28,321 bases of DNA from Basidiobolus meristosporus CBS 931.73 (taxonomy: Eukaryota > Basidiobolomycota > Basidiobolomycetes > Basidiobolales > Basidiobolaceae). Below are positions 1 through 9,999 of the stretch, piece after piece. The translations under genes were made by a program, and so were the position numbers. Location: positions 1 through 28,321 of the forward strand of contig MCFE01000886.1 in assembly GCA_002104905.1 (NCBI GenBank). Direction: 5' to 3'. The notes beneath the pieces were generated by a model, which saw only the letters and a program-made list of their open reading frames with translations, had not been told where the DNA came from and ran no database searches. Numbering within the stretch: the first letter of the stretch is position 1; every line of letters begins with the position of its first letter.

Positions 1-83
1 TACTACATCAGTAAAGAGACTGCAAAGCTCACAAGAATCCAATCTAAGTTCTACAAGAAACTACCACTTTTCTGTCGGAAAAG

Positions 84-292
84 TCCCCTCTAAGAAACCC
101 CTTTACTCTAAAGACACCTTTAGAGACCCCTTTACTCTCAAGAAGCCCCTTTAGGCACCCCTTTAGTGTAAAGTCCACTTTAGAGACCACTACAAGAAGC
201 CCCTTTACTCTAAAGACACCCCTTTAGACACCCCTTTAGGTCTAAAGACCCCTTTAGAGACTTCTACAACACACCCCTTTAGGTTAAAGGGG
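84..292 (+). repeat. CCCCTTTA array in the U3 part of LTR-C
   Basis: There are about nine direct copies of CCCCTTTA and one inverted copy (TAAAGGGG), with spacers such as CTCTAAAGACA and GAGA. The array lies directly upstream of the TATA box at 363. The same array in the other LTR copy (17811-18095) is longer, so the number of units varies between insertions. Confidence 0.85.
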
Positions 293-362
293 AGTTCAGA
301 ATTTCCATATTAGGAAATATTTTCTCAGAAAGGAAAGTGACTTCCAAATAAGGAAAAGTTAC

Positions 363-509
363 TATAAAAGTAAATAAGCCCATTAGTTGACAGAAGGTCA
401 GAACACTGCTGTAGAAGTGATAAACACTGCCTACAGTATACTTTGAGCCCAAGATTGAGGAAATTAGTGAAAGTTATATCTTCTATCAGTATATCAAACT
501 CCCAATAAA
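363..509 (+). promoter_or_regulatory. LTR-C core promoter and polyadenylation motif
   Basis: TATAAAA at 363-369 is followed by AATAAA at 504-509 and the LTR end at 605. This is the usual U3-R-U5 order and gives the LTR a plus orientation. The same two motifs occur in the minus-strand copy (17735-17741 and 17595-17600). Confidence 0.6.
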
Positions 510-605
510 CTATTTCAGTATTAGCATACTGGAAGTTGTTGTATATTGTTGATTAGCCTCTACATTGTAGAACAAGCCCCAAACTAATCATAATACAACA
601 CAACA

Positions 606-1550
606 ATTCTTTTACTTGCAAAAGGCTCTGGTGGTGGAGGCTCTTCATGTGGGTCATCATCAGTCAGTTCACCAGAAGAAACTTGCTGATGGTCATGTGT
701 AATGGCACATGCAGATGCAACTTGATGTGCTAGCATGGCCCTTGGCTGGGCTTGATGTGATGCGGCTTGTTGACGTAACTTGGCCTGCTCCAATGGACTT
801 GTGTCTTTTTGAGTAGTCTGGCAAGTTCTGGTGGTTTTGCTCTGAAGCATGCACATTGACCCAACATGTGTTGACTCAATGTGGGGCACTCTTGTGAAGG
901 GTGTTGGCATAGTTTGGACTGATGGCACCAGCACCCTGAAGTTGCAAGGAATGGTAAGGAATCCAGCGAGGCATGCTGGCGCAATCTAGAAGCTGTTGCT
1001 TGCTGTCTGTATTCTTCCTCTTGAAGCTCACCTTTGCATTCCTCATGGTATTCACTTACCCTCTGTCTGATACTTTGGAGCTGTTGCATGGATGAGTCTT
1101 GTGTATATTGCTCTTGGCAGCCACTTAGCTATACTGGTATATCACGTAATACATTAGTCATTGGAGGCAAAAACTCATTCAAGATCTCTTTGGTTCCCAA
1201 AGTCAAGGCACAAACAGACGCGTCTGGCCCATACTGAGCAAACTGCGTGCAAGATTGTTCCTGCATAGCTTCCGCATCAAATCCCCTCACTCTCAGCTCA
1301 TTCTGGACTTCAATACTTGTCTTGATATATATCTTCTTACATGCATCCGCTGGAATCTTGATGTAAAACTCATGCCACAGATTTCTACTCAGGTTCTTTC
1401 ATCTCTGTTGACTCTCCAAGGGATCTAGTCCTGCCAGATTAATGGGTAGTGCCCAAATATTTGTATGAAGACTTATCATAAACACTTGGGCAAAACTGAA
1501 ATCATATGGCAAGAACTCAAACTGATCCAACATCAACTTTTCCGGTCTGG
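606..1550 (-). pseudogene. Uncharacterised protein, copy 1 (fragment)
   Basis: I do not recognise this gene. Read from 1550 down to 606, a largely open minus-strand frame gives a folded-looking N-terminal part. It holds segments such as FAQVFMISLHTNIWALPINL and EVQNELRVRGFDAEAM. A Gln/His/Cys-rich part follows, then a Pro-rich tail with EEPPPPEP near 640. Defects include a TGA in the frame after SQQR near 1405, a TAG after LRDIP near 1130, and a frame change near 930. A diverged copy lies at about 16790-19300 in the same orientation. Conservation of protein-level pattern between the two copies argues that this was once coding. It is cut on the left by LTR-C (at 605) and on the right by LTR-A (at 1551). 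It could be a host gene family or a further mobile-element protein. Confidence 0.5.
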
Positions 1551-2621
1551 TGTAGTGGGGTGACAGTGACACCCACTGACAGATGTGCTCATTCCTCTAT
1601 TTTCTACTTCCCTATATCTCTTCTACATTTATATTAGTTTTATCACATTTGTCTAACCTGATCAGTACTATCCCATAAGCTGGTTGACTATCACACCTGC
1701 TTACCTTATTGCATAAGTTATCCCTCACTTTATGTAAGATTACTAGCTGTAAGTACTTCTATATTAGGCAAGTACCTGTGCCAGTACCTGTGACACATAA
1801 TCAACCTGTGTCACCATCCCTACCATTTTCATACCATATATGGTATCCCTATGTTACACAGGTTTCAGAAAACTGATTCCTGATTGGTTGGATGTGCTGT
1901 GCCACTTAGAATCTTCTGGCACCTACTTAGAACATTCTAAGGTCATTCTGATGTCATTAAGATTTCTATTGATATCCAGAACCTTCTGGAACACTATGAT
2001 TAGTAATGACTTAGCCAGTAAGAAAAGTATATAAGGGAGGCTATCCCCCAACAATAAACCATCACCCCTTTTATCAATATACCAACTTGTTGATTAGTGT
2101 AACCACTGCTACCTGCTGCTACCTGAGCTTCCCACCCCAGACCACAGGACACTCCCAGGAAACCATGCTGACAGCCAAGTGACCTTGGAGGCACTACTTG
2201 TGAGGAATACTCAGAGTAGGTATTTTTTATTATATTTGATTCTTTCCCAAGTTTGTTCTTGTACAGGCAAAGATACTTTTCTGTCTTTGTAACTATTGAC
2301 CACAGCTGCATTCTTATCAAGTCCCTGCTGGTGGAGTTTACAGTTGTTTTGACTTTGAAAGCTTTAGTACATTGTCATCTCAAAGGATGCTGAACCCAGC
2401 ACATACTTTTGTTAAGATGCCAACTAGGTTGGGGATTGTAGCTCAATAGTTTTCCCTTGACAAGCTTGTGGCTTTATTCCCCTTCATATTAGATTAGAGA
2501 CAGAGCCCAAGTATTCCTAGCACGCTTTTGCCAGAGGTTATCACACCCAGTGAACACCCCACACACAAAACATTTGAGAAGTGTTGGATGTATCTCTCCC
2601 TTGGACATATACACCACCACA
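1551..2621 (+). mobile_element. Gypsy-A 5' LTR (1,071 bp)
   Basis: It begins TGTAGTGG and ends CCACCACA, an inverted-terminal match in seven of eight positions (TGTRGTGG). A primer-binding site follows at 2626. A diverged inverted copy with the same ends lies at 14638-15716, which fixes the borders. TATATAAGG (2028-2036) and AATAAA (2053-2058) give the plus orientation. The 5-bp left flank is TCTGG (1546-1550). The matching right flank and the 3' LTR are not in the window, because gypsy-A is truncated near 7267. Confidence 0.85.
2028..2058 (+). promoter_or_regulatory. Gypsy-A TATA box and poly(A) motif
   Basis: TATATAAGG at 2028 is followed 20 bases later by AATAAA at 2053. The spacing suggests that R starts close to the AATAAA, leaving a U5 of about 550 bases. 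Confidence 0.5.
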
Positions 2622-2625
2622 TATT

Positions 2626-2644
2626 TGGCACCCAACATGGGGGG
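2626..2644 (+). other. Gypsy-A primer-binding site
   Basis: TGGCACCCAACATGGGG starts four bases after the LTR end. A TGG start just inside the 5' LTR is what a tRNA 3'-CCA primer needs. I cannot name the tRNA without a search. Confidence 0.65.
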
Positions 2645-2761
2645 TTCATACAAGCTCCCCAGGACCCAACAAGATTTACCAGAAGATTTGAGCTGTTATC
2701 CACTTATTGAAAAGAGACTACCAATTTTATCAAGATTACAACACCAACCTACCTGCCTAAA

Positions 2762-4080
2762 ATGAATTATATGCCATTACCACTCTCACATGGAGCCCCA
2801 CAGTTTGATGAAAAGGATGAGGAAAGCTTCATATTCAAATGGGAGAAGCTCTGCAAGATGTGCATCCTACATGATCAAGAAATGGCTGAAGACTTCCCCT
2901 ACTACTGCACCAATGATATTACCTCTAAGCTTCTCAGACAAGGAGACATTCTAACAGACTGGGCCTTAATAAAGACCTACCTACATACCAAGTATGGTAG
3001 ACCCCTGATATACTATGGAATTGAAGACCTCAGACACTTTGGAAGGACTGGAATTTCCAAGCTACCACTTGAAGAGTTCATTCTGTTGTAAGAGTCTTGG
3101 AGATATTGGAAGTGATTGGGAGAACAAGTAGATTATGTGGTTTTCACTTAATGATTTATTGAATGTAAAAGTAGTATTTATACTTTTACCTGGTCTTGGC
3201 ATAACAAACACGTAGAATAGGCTAAGGAAGGTCCCAAGAACATGTGTGGAAAGTTTGGGGCTGTTTGGACAACTTTGAGAATTTTCATGTACTGGGTACC
3301 AGGTATTTTGGTGAGAATATTCCAAGTGAATCCCAACAAGAAATTGGGTCAGTATTCTCTAGGGTTTGAAGGTAATGTTCTAAGTGACTAAGTTATGTGA
3401 ATATTTAGGTGGAAATACAAATTTTTACAACACATTCAACAGTATGAAGATATGGCCAAGCCACTCCTAGAGTCCCAGGCTATAACTGAGTTTACCACAA
3501 CACTTTACCTTGCACAAGGGCTTCCCCAGGACTTGGCAAGGAGGGTTGACTTACATGCAGCCAAGGATGACATGTCTGGCATTCCTTGCTTTGCAGAGAT
3601 GAAACATGTTCTCCTAGAGGCAAAGTAAATTTGACCATTATGAGACTACTGACATCTAATCTGCCAAACCAGTCAACCAAGAAGCCAAGGAGTGCTGTTG
3701 CTGACAGTCAGACCTGCACTACCAGCAGAATAGACCAACTTGCTGAACAGCTACAAAAGCTAGCCCTCAAGATTAATGGCTCAGCTGAAGTAGCTGCTGA
3801 GGGCCAAAGACCTTTGCCCAGACACTGAATCTGGTGTGACTCTACTCAGCATGCCAGACAAGAATGCTCAGAGCTTAGTCAGCTACTTAGAGAAGGAACA
3901 GTACAGTTTGATGCTGATGAAATACTTGCTGACAAGGAAGGAGGAAGGATTCCCACTAATTCCTGAAGAGGAGGAATGAGTGCTCTTTTCCAGAAATCTG
4001 ACTCAGCAACTGGAAAGATCACTGTTGATGCCCCTATTGGGACTCATAAAGTGAATCCAAGCAGCCCTGACAACAGATAA
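2762..4080 (+). pseudogene. Gypsy-A gag, interrupted
   Basis: The frame opens at ATG 2762 with a retrotransposon capsid-like helical protein. It includes PQFDEKDEESFIFKWEKLC and a stretch around DWALIKTYLHTKYGR that resembles fungal gypsy Gag. The frame breaks at 3084, where a solo LTR is inserted, and resumes in the same frame at 3438 with YEDMAKPLLESQ. It shifts frame near 3625 and then carries several stops. Pieces of the gag-protease linker remain readable at about 3893-4075, for example EGTVQFDADEILADKEGG. No clear zinc knuckle was found. The gene is non-functional. Confidence 0.75.
3084..3432 (-). mobile_element. Solo LTR (family E, 349 bp) inside gypsy-A gag
   Basis: It begins TGTTGTAA and ends TTACAACA, perfect 8-bp inverted ends. 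It is flanked by a perfect 5-bp target duplication, CATTC (3079-3083 and 3433-3437). On either side the gypsy-A gag frame is continuous once the insert and one CATTC are ignored, which proves the borders. Minus-strand TATAAATA (plus 3175-3182) followed by AATAAA (plus 3155-3160) suggests minus orientation. No internal element sequence remains, so this is what LTR-LTR recombination leaves behind. Confidence 0.92.
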
Positions 4081-4379
4081 TACAAAGTTGATGCCTGTGC
4101 TAATAAAAGACACCTCCCTGAAGAACCTGCAAACCCATCCTTAGAAGACCACAATTTGAAGAACCTGAAGTTGTCATAGACAAGAGGCCTGGTATGCTGC
4201 CCACCCAAGTTCCATTACCTCACTTTCAGATGACCTCAATGATAGCAAGCTACTCAAGCCCTCAACTGATTACTGAGAAGCTGCTGAAACAGAACCTCAC
4301 TTTGCTGGTTAGAGAAATCATGAGTGTATCCCCATCTGAGCGGCTTATTACAAGACAACAAGCTGTTGAACATATGGAC

Positions 4380-4770
4380 ACCCATATACTTCAGACAAGT
4401 CATGAAGACCACCAAGAGGATGACAGTACTACTGGATACAAGACCTTTACTCAGTTGCAATTGCTGTAGTGAAAGGATACATATATGATGACCCTGTTGA
4501 CTACCATATTAACAATGGCTCAGAGATTTGTGTTACACCGCTAGACTTCTGGAAGTCACTTAGAAGCAAGGACCTACAGTCTGTTGATAGAGATATTGGA
4601 TGGAACATGACTGATGCAAACACAGGATCTAGTCCACTCTATGGTGTAGTACACAAGTTCCCTATTGAGATACAAGGAATCAAGGTCTGGCTTCCCCTCT
4701 TCATCTACCAGAAGGCAAACTTTGACCTTCTGCTAGGTAGGCCAGGGGAAACCAGTACCAAGGCTACACC
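4380..4770 (+). pseudogene. Gypsy-A aspartic protease region
   Basis: A retropepsin-like domain reads around YHINNGSEICVTPLDFW and ends with FDLLLGRPGE, close to the LLGRPW block of this family. The catalytic Asp-Ser/Thr-Gly triplet reads Asn-Asn-Gly (codons at 4511, 4514 and 4517), so the active-site Asp is lost. Both changes are of the kind a G-to-A change would make. In-frame stops lie upstream, between gag and this domain. Confidence 0.75.
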
Positions 4771-6620
4771 TACCAACTATTCAGATGGGCCAGAATGGTA
4801 CACCATGCAAGGATTGAACCCAGGACTACAGTCAACCTTCTCAGGTGTAACACCCAATAATAAGAGGACACATACTGCTTGCCAAAATACACATCTTGTT
4901 ACAGAAGAAGATGAGGAGCCTGACAATATGCACCCCAACATTTGGAGCTGCTCACAAGGTATACAGGAGCAGACAGCTATGGTTCAAAGAAAATACAAGA
5001 CAGTAGAACAGAAGATTAAACCATCACTTACACCTTTGGCTGATGGATCTTGACCTGCTGATTACATTAGACCACCAGAAGAAACACCAGAAGATATACA
5101 ACTTACACCTGAGAGACTTAAGCAACTTATCATTGGTAATGGAAACCTAACATTATAGGATAAACTATTATTTGAAGAAACCTTGAAAAGGCATGATAAG
5201 GTCTTCTACTAAAATGACAAGGAGATGCAACTCTTAAAGAGATTGGTTGAAAAACCTATCAAGATTCATACAGTGCCCCACACACCCCAACCATTTAAGC
5301 CTTACCCACTGCCAAGAGGACTCCAAGCTGATGTGCATGACCTACTTAAGAAGAAGATAAAAGCTGGTATTCTAGAACCTTGCCATGGACCTTATGCTAA
5401 CAGATGGTTTGTGACCAGAAAGTAGAATGGAAAGCTCCAATTCATTCAGGACATGCAACCTGCAAATGCTGTCACTATCAGAGATGCTGCTATTCCTCCA
5501 TCTATTGATGACTTTGCAGAAAGCTTTAGTGGCCACTCCATCTACTCAACATACAATCTCTACTCAGGATACAACTAGATCCCCCTTGATGAGACATCAA
5601 GAGATATGTTTGCACTACAGACGCCATTTGGACTGTTGAGGATGACAAGACTCAGCCAAGGGGCTACAAACTCCATGGCTTAGTTCCAGAGATGCATGGT
5701 GAATGTGCTGTACCAGTTTATACCTGAGAAACTTGCTGTCTTTGTTGATGGCATAGGCATCAAAGGACCAAAAATTTGGGTCACCACTGAAGTTATGCCT
5801 GGAGTAGGAAAGTTTGTCTATGACCATATTTCAGACAATGATGCCATATTAGGAGCCATTGCAGAAGCTGGACTCACCATCAGTGGTGAGAAAAGCAGCT
5901 TTTGTGTATCAGAGATATCCATTGTTGGACAAAAATGCAACACCTTTGGTTGTTCACCTGGAGACTCCAGGACACAAAAGATATGCAACTAGCCTACCCC
6001 CACAAATCTAACACAGGCTTGTGGCTTTGTGGTAGCTTGTGGGTTCTTTAGGATCTGGATCCCAAGATTTTCTGAGATAGCAGAGCCAATCTATCAACTA
6101 CAGAGAAAGAATACCCCATTTATTTGGGGAGAAGAGCAAGAAGAAGCCATGCAATTACCAAAAGAGGCCTTAGTATTTCCACCAGTTCTGAGACCTCTTG
6201 ACTATCAGAACACTGAATGCCCACCTATTTTGACAGTGGATGCACGCCCTATAGGAGCTGGAGCGCTACTTGGCCAAGATGATGAATATGGCAACTACTA
6301 TGCCTGCAGATATGAGAGCTGCCTATTCTCTCCTAAAGAACAAAGATACTCACAGATTAAGAGAGAGCTACTAGGAGTTGTGAAGATGCTGAGGAAGCTG
6401 AAGTCACATCTCTATATGACACATTTCATCCTGGAGACAGATGCCAAGCCACTTATAGGAATGATCAACAAGCCTGACCTCCCTGATGATGCCACAAACC
6501 AATGAATGGCATTGCTAAAAATGTCTGACTTTGACATCAAACATATCCCTGGCAAGACAAATGTTGTGGCTGATGCACTCTCCAGGAAGGGACCGCAATT
6601 ATTTGAAGAGTTGGACCCTG
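4771..6620 (+). pseudogene. Gypsy-A reverse transcriptase and RNase H
   Basis: A linker leads into RT. Recognisable blocks are the PYPLPRGLQADVHDLLKKKI entry block (from 5300), FIQDMQPANAVTIRDAAIPP, the ALQTPFGLLRMTRLSQGATN block (near 5610-5670) and FVDGIGIKGPK. The YxDD motif reads Val-Asp-Gly (Gly codon 5750-5752), so the second catalytic Asp is gone. The thumb and RNase H follow (6029-6600), with ILTVDARPIGAGALLGQDD, FILETDAKPLIGMI and the KHIPGKTNVVADALSRK end. Stops and frameshifts occur at about 5424, 5570-5690, 5990 and 6504. The order protease-RT-RNase H-integrase identifies Ty3/gypsy (Metaviridae). Confidence 0.9.
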
Positions 6621-6733
6621 ACTTTGATGATATGATTGATGCAGAGATCTGACAGATTGCCATCAACAACCAAGAGATAACTACCTGTAGTCTGCTCAAG
6701 GAATATCTAAGGACACTCAAGAAACCTAGTTGG

Positions 6734-7267
6734 ATGGAAATTCAGGAGTATAGAAAACTCAGAAAGAAGGCACACCACTACTATCTCAAAGATGGTCTTC
6801 TCTTTAAGCAAGTGAAGTCTGGGCTTATGCCAAGAAGAGTAGTCACCACCCTACAAGAGCAACTGAACATCATGACAAGTATCCACCAAGGAGAACCAGG
6901 AGGACATGGAGGACAAGAAGCCACCTACAACACCATAGCTCAGAGGTACTACTGGGAAAACATGTACTATGATATCCAACACTTTGTTGAGTCATGTGTA
7001 GCCTGCCAGAAGTGATCCTCCAAGCATTAGGAAGAACCACTGCATCCTACTTACACAATCTGTCTATGGCAAAAGGTTGGTATTGACCTTGTCCACATGC
7101 CAACAGCAGGATTGAAAAAGTACCTGATTGTTGCTAGAGATAACCTTAGTGGATGGGCAGAGGCTTGAGCCTTGCACAACAACAAGTGCAATACCATAGG
7201 GAGATTTATACTTGAAGACATTACCTGCAGATTTGGCTTCATCCAACAGTTTGTTGCAGACAGAGGA
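6734..7267 (+). pseudogene. Gypsy-A integrase, truncated
   Basis: The H2C2 zinc-binding part is complete: HQGEPGGHGG is followed by CVACQK at its end. The catalytic core begins with VGIDLVHMP, holding the first acidic residue, and reaches FIQQFVADRG, the second. It stops abruptly near 7267. The third acidic residue, the C-terminal domain and the 3' LTR are absent. Beyond the break, the minus strand reads as the end of the Plavaka transposase. Stops at about 7013 and 7167 show decay before or after the break. Confidence 0.85.
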
Positions 7268-9777
7268 TAAATGACATCCCAAATTCCTACAAAAAAGTTG
7301 CCACTTCTGCCATGAATACCTCCTGAATATCAGCAAAGAAATTCTTGGTATTTAGCCAATATATTCCTTCTCCCTGCTGGATTCTAGTCCCCCTTATAGG
7401 TGTGCTCTGGCTTTTGTTTGTGTGAATTCCATATTGAATGGTGTAGAAGTTAGTTTGTGACCATGAGAAATCTGGCATATCTTGGTGCAGTTTTCCTGAT
7501 CAAAATTAGTTGTTTGTTGCACCCAACCCAATTTTGCAGTACTCAACTGATTACCCATGCATTGGGGCTGCTTAGCTTCTTAATGCCATAGGCATAGGTG
7601 TCTCCATGCACAAATTTGTCCTCAGTATTTTCCAACATTTCCTGGCTGTCCTCCATGCGCCATCTAATCACATGCATCACAGACTTGAAGGTAATATTCT
7701 TGATGAGATTGGGATATGGTTGTACCTGCAACTTGACTTGTCTTCCTATCTCCCCACACATCTGCTCCATAGGAAATTCCTAAAAGGTGAAGCAACACCC
7801 AATATTCTCCACACAACATGCAAGATGGAGTAGAGAATGGATACAGTAGCAGCAGAGATCTATGTGCTCAGCTTTATGCTTGTATTATAGCCACTCAAAT
7901 CCTTTCACAAACTCCTCACACAATAGCTGTAGATGCGTCAAGTTGGCATTGGTGATCCACTTCTAGATAAATATTCCTACAATGTCCACATATGACTCCC
8001 AGTGCTTCCAGTTTACTCTTGGTAGGAATGGCTTCAGAACACCACTTGAATAAATACTTGTCCAGTTCATCCAGTCTTTGCATTTGTATTGTTGCATATG
8101 CATATGAATATTAATTGGAGCCCATCAGAAGTACTAAGGGTAGCAGATACTCTGTAATATCTTGCCAATTCTTTCAAATTTCTCCAGTATCTAATAGGGC
8201 TCATTTAGCCTGAAATGCCCCATGTACAACTTAGTCATCAGTATATGGATATTGTTGAAAAGCAAATGCATTGCTCCCAGTGGAAAGCTTTTGCTCCAAC
8301 AAATACCCTCTATGTTCAGTATCTCTGGTTTCTGATTGATTCCATATTCCGGCCAATGGCTTATAGATTGCCAACTTTGCTGCAATTGCATGCTTACTAC
8401 TGTATGTTCTCTCTGTGGAAAGATGATGTTCTTATTGCTGGTGATTGGGTAATATTAATGTGTGTGAGTTATGGAGTAAGTCCTCTGGATCTCACACATT
8501 TGACAGCAATACCATCCATTGTGCCCAGAAAAACCTGCTATCTTCATGATGGCTGCAGTATCTCCAATGCAGATAATAATATGCACATTTACATGATGGC
8601 CATTTACTGTTATCCCACTGAAAAGCATACAAAACTCATCCAGCATTGGATACAGGTAGCTATCCAGGTTGGACGGTGATTTAGGATAAGATACCAGTGA
8701 GACTACCATCAGATTATTGCTCTGATACTGTAAGATGGGAGGCAGATTCAGATTGATGAGAATCAGTGGTCAGCAGGATTTGCTGATAGAGTACTTGTTT
8801 GATGAGCATCCATCAAGTGCTAAAGCAAAGGCATGGTCATACATACCTTCAAAGTACCCCCTGCTTCTTAGCTGTTTGTAAAGTATACCATCAAATATAT
8901 TGGATATGTTTGGGCTTGATTGATACTGAGTGAGGAACTGCATAGCTTTGCAATATTTGTTGGACTGCATCAGCTTCCTCAGATGGGGTATGACTGAAAT
9001 AAATCTGGAGTGTGAACAATGTTTTCCCTCAATGGTGGTGAATTCCTTACAACTTGGGCACGTTGCAATGGTAGCGTTTCTAGATGTGAATGCCATGCAA
9101 CTGTTAACACATGCTGGAATCAGGAGAGTCTCTGGATCATATGTTGCCAGCCACATGACAGTTGTCCACTTGTACCATGTACATGGTAAGTTGCATCCCA
9201 GTATGATTTTAGCAAGAAGTAATATTAAATCCTCAATGCCCCCATTACTAATATTAGTGGAAACGTGCCACTTCTCTAGCCAAAACATTACATCATTCAC
9301 CAGTAGATGGATTACTGGGCTCACTGGGCCCCATAAGGTATCCTTGGCATTTGTTTTAACAGGTGTTGTCACATTGCATATAGGGATTTGACCAGGCTCA
9401 TATGTGGTACTGTTGTTAGAGGAGATAGGCTCAAAATTCATCAGTGAACCTTCTTTGTTAGTGCTATCACTCTCTGTGCCGTATTCTGAAGGCTGAGGTG
9501 AGCCTAAAGGCATCACAAACTCACCTGACTCAGTTTGCACAAGGTGACAAAGATGGCCAGGTGCCAATATAGAAGTATCAACTTGCCGGCAAGATAATGT
9601 TGGTACAGTGGTGACCAATGAATGGTCAAATATGACTTGGGTGGCAAACCACCGGCCATGATCCTTGTAATACTTTCTATGCTGTCTGTGTGCTTCATGG
9701 ATGAGAGGCTTGCCACAATAGCCACATGGTCTTTTTTCTCTTCTTTTACAACATTGAGTCAAAGTAGTCTTGTCCAT
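7268..9777 (-). pseudogene. Plavaka-type (Tnp2-like) DNA transposase
   Basis: This is a nearly full-length but dead transposase of the Plavaka group (CACTA-related, Tnp2 family). From ATG at 9777 it has a Cys/His cluster (CGYCGKPLIHEAHRQHRK), then NISNIFDGILYKQLRSRGYF and ALALDGC, the D-G block. A single TGA (8770-8772) stands where the family has the Trp of a CWP motif. NLNLPP follows, then LDSYLYPMLDEF, GFSGHNGWYCCQMCEIQ, FPLGAMHLLFNNI, and near 7700-7770 MEQMCGEIGRQVKLQ with PYPNL. Reading is colinear for over 2 kb, with stops at 8770, 8452, 8188 and several further on. In FPLGAMHL the acidic residue usual before MHL is Gly. The last 250 bases are weakly family-like. No terminal inverted repeats were found. 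Confidence 0.85.
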
Positions 9778-9999
9778 GGGGCAAATAGTTTGCCCTTCAA
9801 CAACATAACATTATCATATAACTTTTTGGTCAATACTCATGTGAACTTAAGACAGTCTTGTATTTGAGACATTGCACCTACCTGAATGTAAGATTCAATG
9901 ATGACCTGCCATAGTAAGCATTGTAAATAAAGTTGTGGCACCACATACACACATATATATAACACTATTTCCCCTTTGTTTTGACTTGCTTCCATATAT
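9778..9999. other. Divergent intergenic region
   Basis: These 222 bases separate the transposase start (minus) from the start of the unknown plus-strand gene at 10000. A shared promoter region for a two-gene transposon would be expected here. The only visible feature is an AT-rich CACACATATATATAAC run near 9948-9963. No convincing TATA box can be assigned to either gene. Confidence 0.35.

Larger units (their letters stand above)
1..605 (+). mobile_element. 3' part of a long LTR (family C), cut by window edge
   Basis: This is the inverted partner of the complete 1,271-bp LTR at 17500-18770. After reverse-complementing, the two match closely over this whole stretch, apart from repeat-number changes in the array at 84-292. 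It ends in ACACAACA at 605. It is followed by ATTCT (606-610), the same pentamer that flanks the complete copy. The second pseudogene copy reads straight through the equivalent site (17095-17110), so this LTR is an insertion into copy 1. The TATAAAA and AATAAA order sets the orientation as plus. It is either a solo LTR or the 3' LTR of an element lying to the left; the window does not show which. Confidence 0.85.

Noticed and set aside
84-292. CRISPR-like or telomere-like array.
   Set aside because: Units are very short, irregular and partly inverted, spacers are not unique sequences of constant length, and the array is a fixed part of an LTR. The motif is not at a sequence end.
8191-8709. 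Plus-strand frame at 8215-8679 as a gene.
   Set aside because: It is the antisense shadow of the transposase, whose family motifs run continuously on the minus strand there.
7268-9777. KDZ (Kyakuja-Dileera-Zisupton) transposase.
   Set aside because: The blocks seen (IFDGILYKQLRSRGYF, NLNLPP, LDSYLYPMLDE, GHNGWYCCQMC, MHLLFNNI) are those of the Tnp2/Plavaka group, not of KDZ.
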